DNA of 6,978 bases from Pseudomonadota bacterium (GTDB lineage: Bacteria; Pseudomonadota; Alphaproteobacteria; Azospirillales; Azospirillaceae), in assembly GCA_023411035.1 (NCBI GenBank), contig JAEYPE010000232.1:1-6978 (forward strand). The letters are read 5' to 3'. Made by a program: the position numbers and the translations under genes. This document shows positions 6,061 through 6,978 of this stretch, piece by piece. The notes beneath the pieces are model-generated. The model saw nothing but the letters and a program-made list of their open reading frames with translations. It was not told the origin of the DNA and did not search any database. How positions within the stretch are numbered: position 1 is the stretch's first letter; each line of letters opens with the position of its first letter.

Positions 6061-6657
6061 TCAGAGCGGGACAGCCGCGCGGTCCGCGGGCCGGGTGGCG
6101 TGCAACTCGTAGAGCTTCGCCAGGATTTGCGGGGCCGGCTGCTCCGCCGGGGTGGCGGGCGTTCCCGCCGTGGCGTCCGTGCCCGGCGCCTTGCGGGCGA
6201 GCGCTTCCGCCAGCACGGCGGCGGAGGGGGCGCGATCCTCCTGCGGCCCATGCGCCGGGCCGGCGAGGAAGGGCAGGGGCGTGGCGGCGGGTCCCGTCTC
6301 CTTCGCCGTGGCCGCCGTCTCCGTGTCGCCTTCCGCCAGTGCGACGAGGTGGCCCAGCGGGTCGTCGCCGGTGACGGCCTCGAAGGCGGCCAGGGCGGCG
6401 CTGCCCAGCAGGCCGATGGGGCCGCCGAACAGGAAGCCGCCGGCGAGCCGCGCCGGCAGGCCGATCCCGTCGCCGGTGGCGTGGCGGTAGACCTGCGACA
6501 CCCCCGGCAGATGCTGCAGGGGATTGACCGCGTCCAGCAGGTCGCCGAAATCCAGGCTGAGGTCCGCCGTTTCCTGTTTGGTCGGGGGCTTCACGGCGTC
6601 CCGTGCTGTGGTGGTCGGGGCAAGCGCGCGGGCGGCGAGCGCGTTGGCGTTGGTCAT
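6061..6657 (-). CDS. Uncharacterised protein coupled to fliI
   Basis: I cannot name this 198-residue protein. A flexible N-terminus (1-33) leads into a conserved-looking core: LDFGDLLDAVNPLQHLPGVS (35-54), VYRHATGDGIG (56-66), and the Gly-rich hydrophobic stretch LAGGFLFGGPIGLLGSAALAAFE (71-93), followed by AVTGDDPLGHLVAL. This stretch has glycine spacing suited to close helix packing or a membrane hairpin. The remainder is Ala/Pro/Thr-rich and probably disordered, ending in a short helix (PQILAKLYELHA, 176-187). GGAG at 6665-6668 is 7 bases before the ATG, and the ATG overlaps the fliI stop (ATGA), so it is translationally coupled to fliI. fliJ is often found after fliI, but this sequence lacks FliJ's long charged coiled coil and is longer. 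A role in flagellar export or assembly is inferred from position only. Confidence 0.8.
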   Translation of the reverse strand: MTNANALAARALAPTTTARDAVKPPTKQETADLSLDFGDLLDAVNPLQHLPGVSQVYRHATGDGIGLPARLAGGFLFGGPIGLLGSAALAAFEAVTGDDPLGHLVALAEGDTETAATAKETGPAATPLPFLAGPAHGPQEDRAPSAAVLAEALARKAPGTDATAGTPATPAEQPAPQILAKLYELHATRPADRAAVPL

Positions 6658-6978
6658 GGCGTGGCTCCGGCGGGAACGGCGAGGATGCGGTCGAGGATTC
6701 GGAAGGACTCGGGGGACGGCGTGGCGTCATCCTTGCCCTGGCGCAGGAACTCCTCCAGCGCCGGGTTCAGCGCGACAGCGCCGTCAACCTCCGCGTCGGT
6801 GCCCTGCTTGTAGGCGCCGATGCGCACCAGCTCCCGCATGTTGTCGTAGGGGGCGGCGAGGCTGCGGGCGCGGCGCAGCAGGGCGTTCTGCTCCGCCGTG
6901 TGGCAGCCGGGCAGCAGGCGCGACACGCTGCGCAGCACGTTCACGGCGGGGTAGCGCCCCTGCTCCGCGATGCGGCGG
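6654..6978 (-). CDS. fliI: Flagellum-specific export ATPase FliI (C-terminal fragment)
   Basis: The last 108 codons of fliI lie here; the gene continues beyond the right edge, carrying the P-loop domain out of view. The visible part reads RRIAEQGRYPAVNVLRSVSR, the end of the catalytic domain of type III secretion/F1-like ATPases. LLPGCHTAEQNALLRRARSL and YDNMRELVRIGAYKQGTDAE follow, and then AVALNPALEEFLRQG. LIRIGAYKxG and the VDxAxALxPxLxxFLxQ helix are hallmarks of the FliI C-terminal domain, which contacts chaperone-substrate complexes. FliI hydrolyses ATP at the cytoplasmic face of the flagellar export gate and helps load substrates such as flagellin. The frame has no break up to the window edge; an internal GTG at 6942-6944 is not the start, because upstream residues in frame match FliI. 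The TGA overlaps the next start. Confidence 0.95.
   Translation of the reverse strand, partial: RRIAEQGRYPAVNVLRSVSRLLPGCHTAEQNALLRRARSLAAPYDNMRELVRIGAYKQGTDAEVDGAVALNPALEEFLRQGKDDATPSPESFRILDRILAVPAGATP

Noticed and set aside
4827..6251. A 474-codon open frame on the - strand opposite the 362-residue gene.
   Set aside because: Low-complexity Arg/Pro/Gln/His-rich translation, no SD, and it crosses the ends of three genes that have good starts and overlaps.
6100..6813. A 237-codon open frame on the + strand over the fliI end and the 198-residue gene.
   Set aside because: Arg/Gly-rich shadow; the opposite strand carries a certain FliI C-terminus and a coupled gene with a proper SD.

Overview
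The window is GC-rich, densely packed bacterial DNA and almost certainly comes from an alphaproteobacterium. A Rhodospirillales member of the Azospirillum type is my best guess. The evidence is the flagellin with the alphaproteobacterial N-terminus (MASIMTNTSAM, DNAAYWSIATTMR), the alphaproteobacteria-specific flagellin regulators FlaF and FlbT immediately downstream, a DUF1217 protein in the same run, and a CtrA-like response-regulator tail at the left edge. It is part of a flagellar gene locus. I see no mobile element, CRISPR array, tRNA or rRNA.

Layout. Bases 1-230 are the 3' end of an OmpR/CtrA-type response regulator (+). It converges on a 284-residue EamA/DMT-family transporter (-, 296-1150). 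A 400-base divergent intergenic region (1151-1550) separates the transporter from the flagellin gene (+, 1551-2795) and should hold the promoters of both. The flagellin gene is followed by a strong GC-rich hairpin with a T-rich tail (2804-2855). Next comes a compact five-gene run on the + strand: flaF (2906-3298), flbT (3288-3740), a FlaG-like small protein (3746-4129), a DUF1217 protein (4126-4920) and an unrecognised 362-residue protein (4947-6035). Starts and stops in this run overlap or lie within 26 bases of each other. It converges on a second flagellar transcription unit entering from the right on the - strand: the C-terminal 108 codons of fliI, whose stop overlaps the start of an unrecognised 198-residue protein (6061-6657).

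How they work together. FliI is the export ATPase of the flagellar type III secretion system, which exports flagellin. FlaF and FlbT are the known post-transcriptional activator/repressor pair that tune flagellin synthesis in this class, FlbT acting on the flagellin mRNA leader. The FlaG-like protein and the DUF1217 protein are recurrent passengers of flagellar loci. The two unrecognised genes (4947-6035 and 6061-6657) are translationally or transcriptionally tied to flagellar genes and are the best candidates for undescribed flagellar functions. The second occupies the place where fliJ often sits after fliI, yet does not look like FliJ.

Start sites were fixed by Shine-Dalgarno spacing and family length. 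Functional assignments rest on motif recognition by eye, not on searches.
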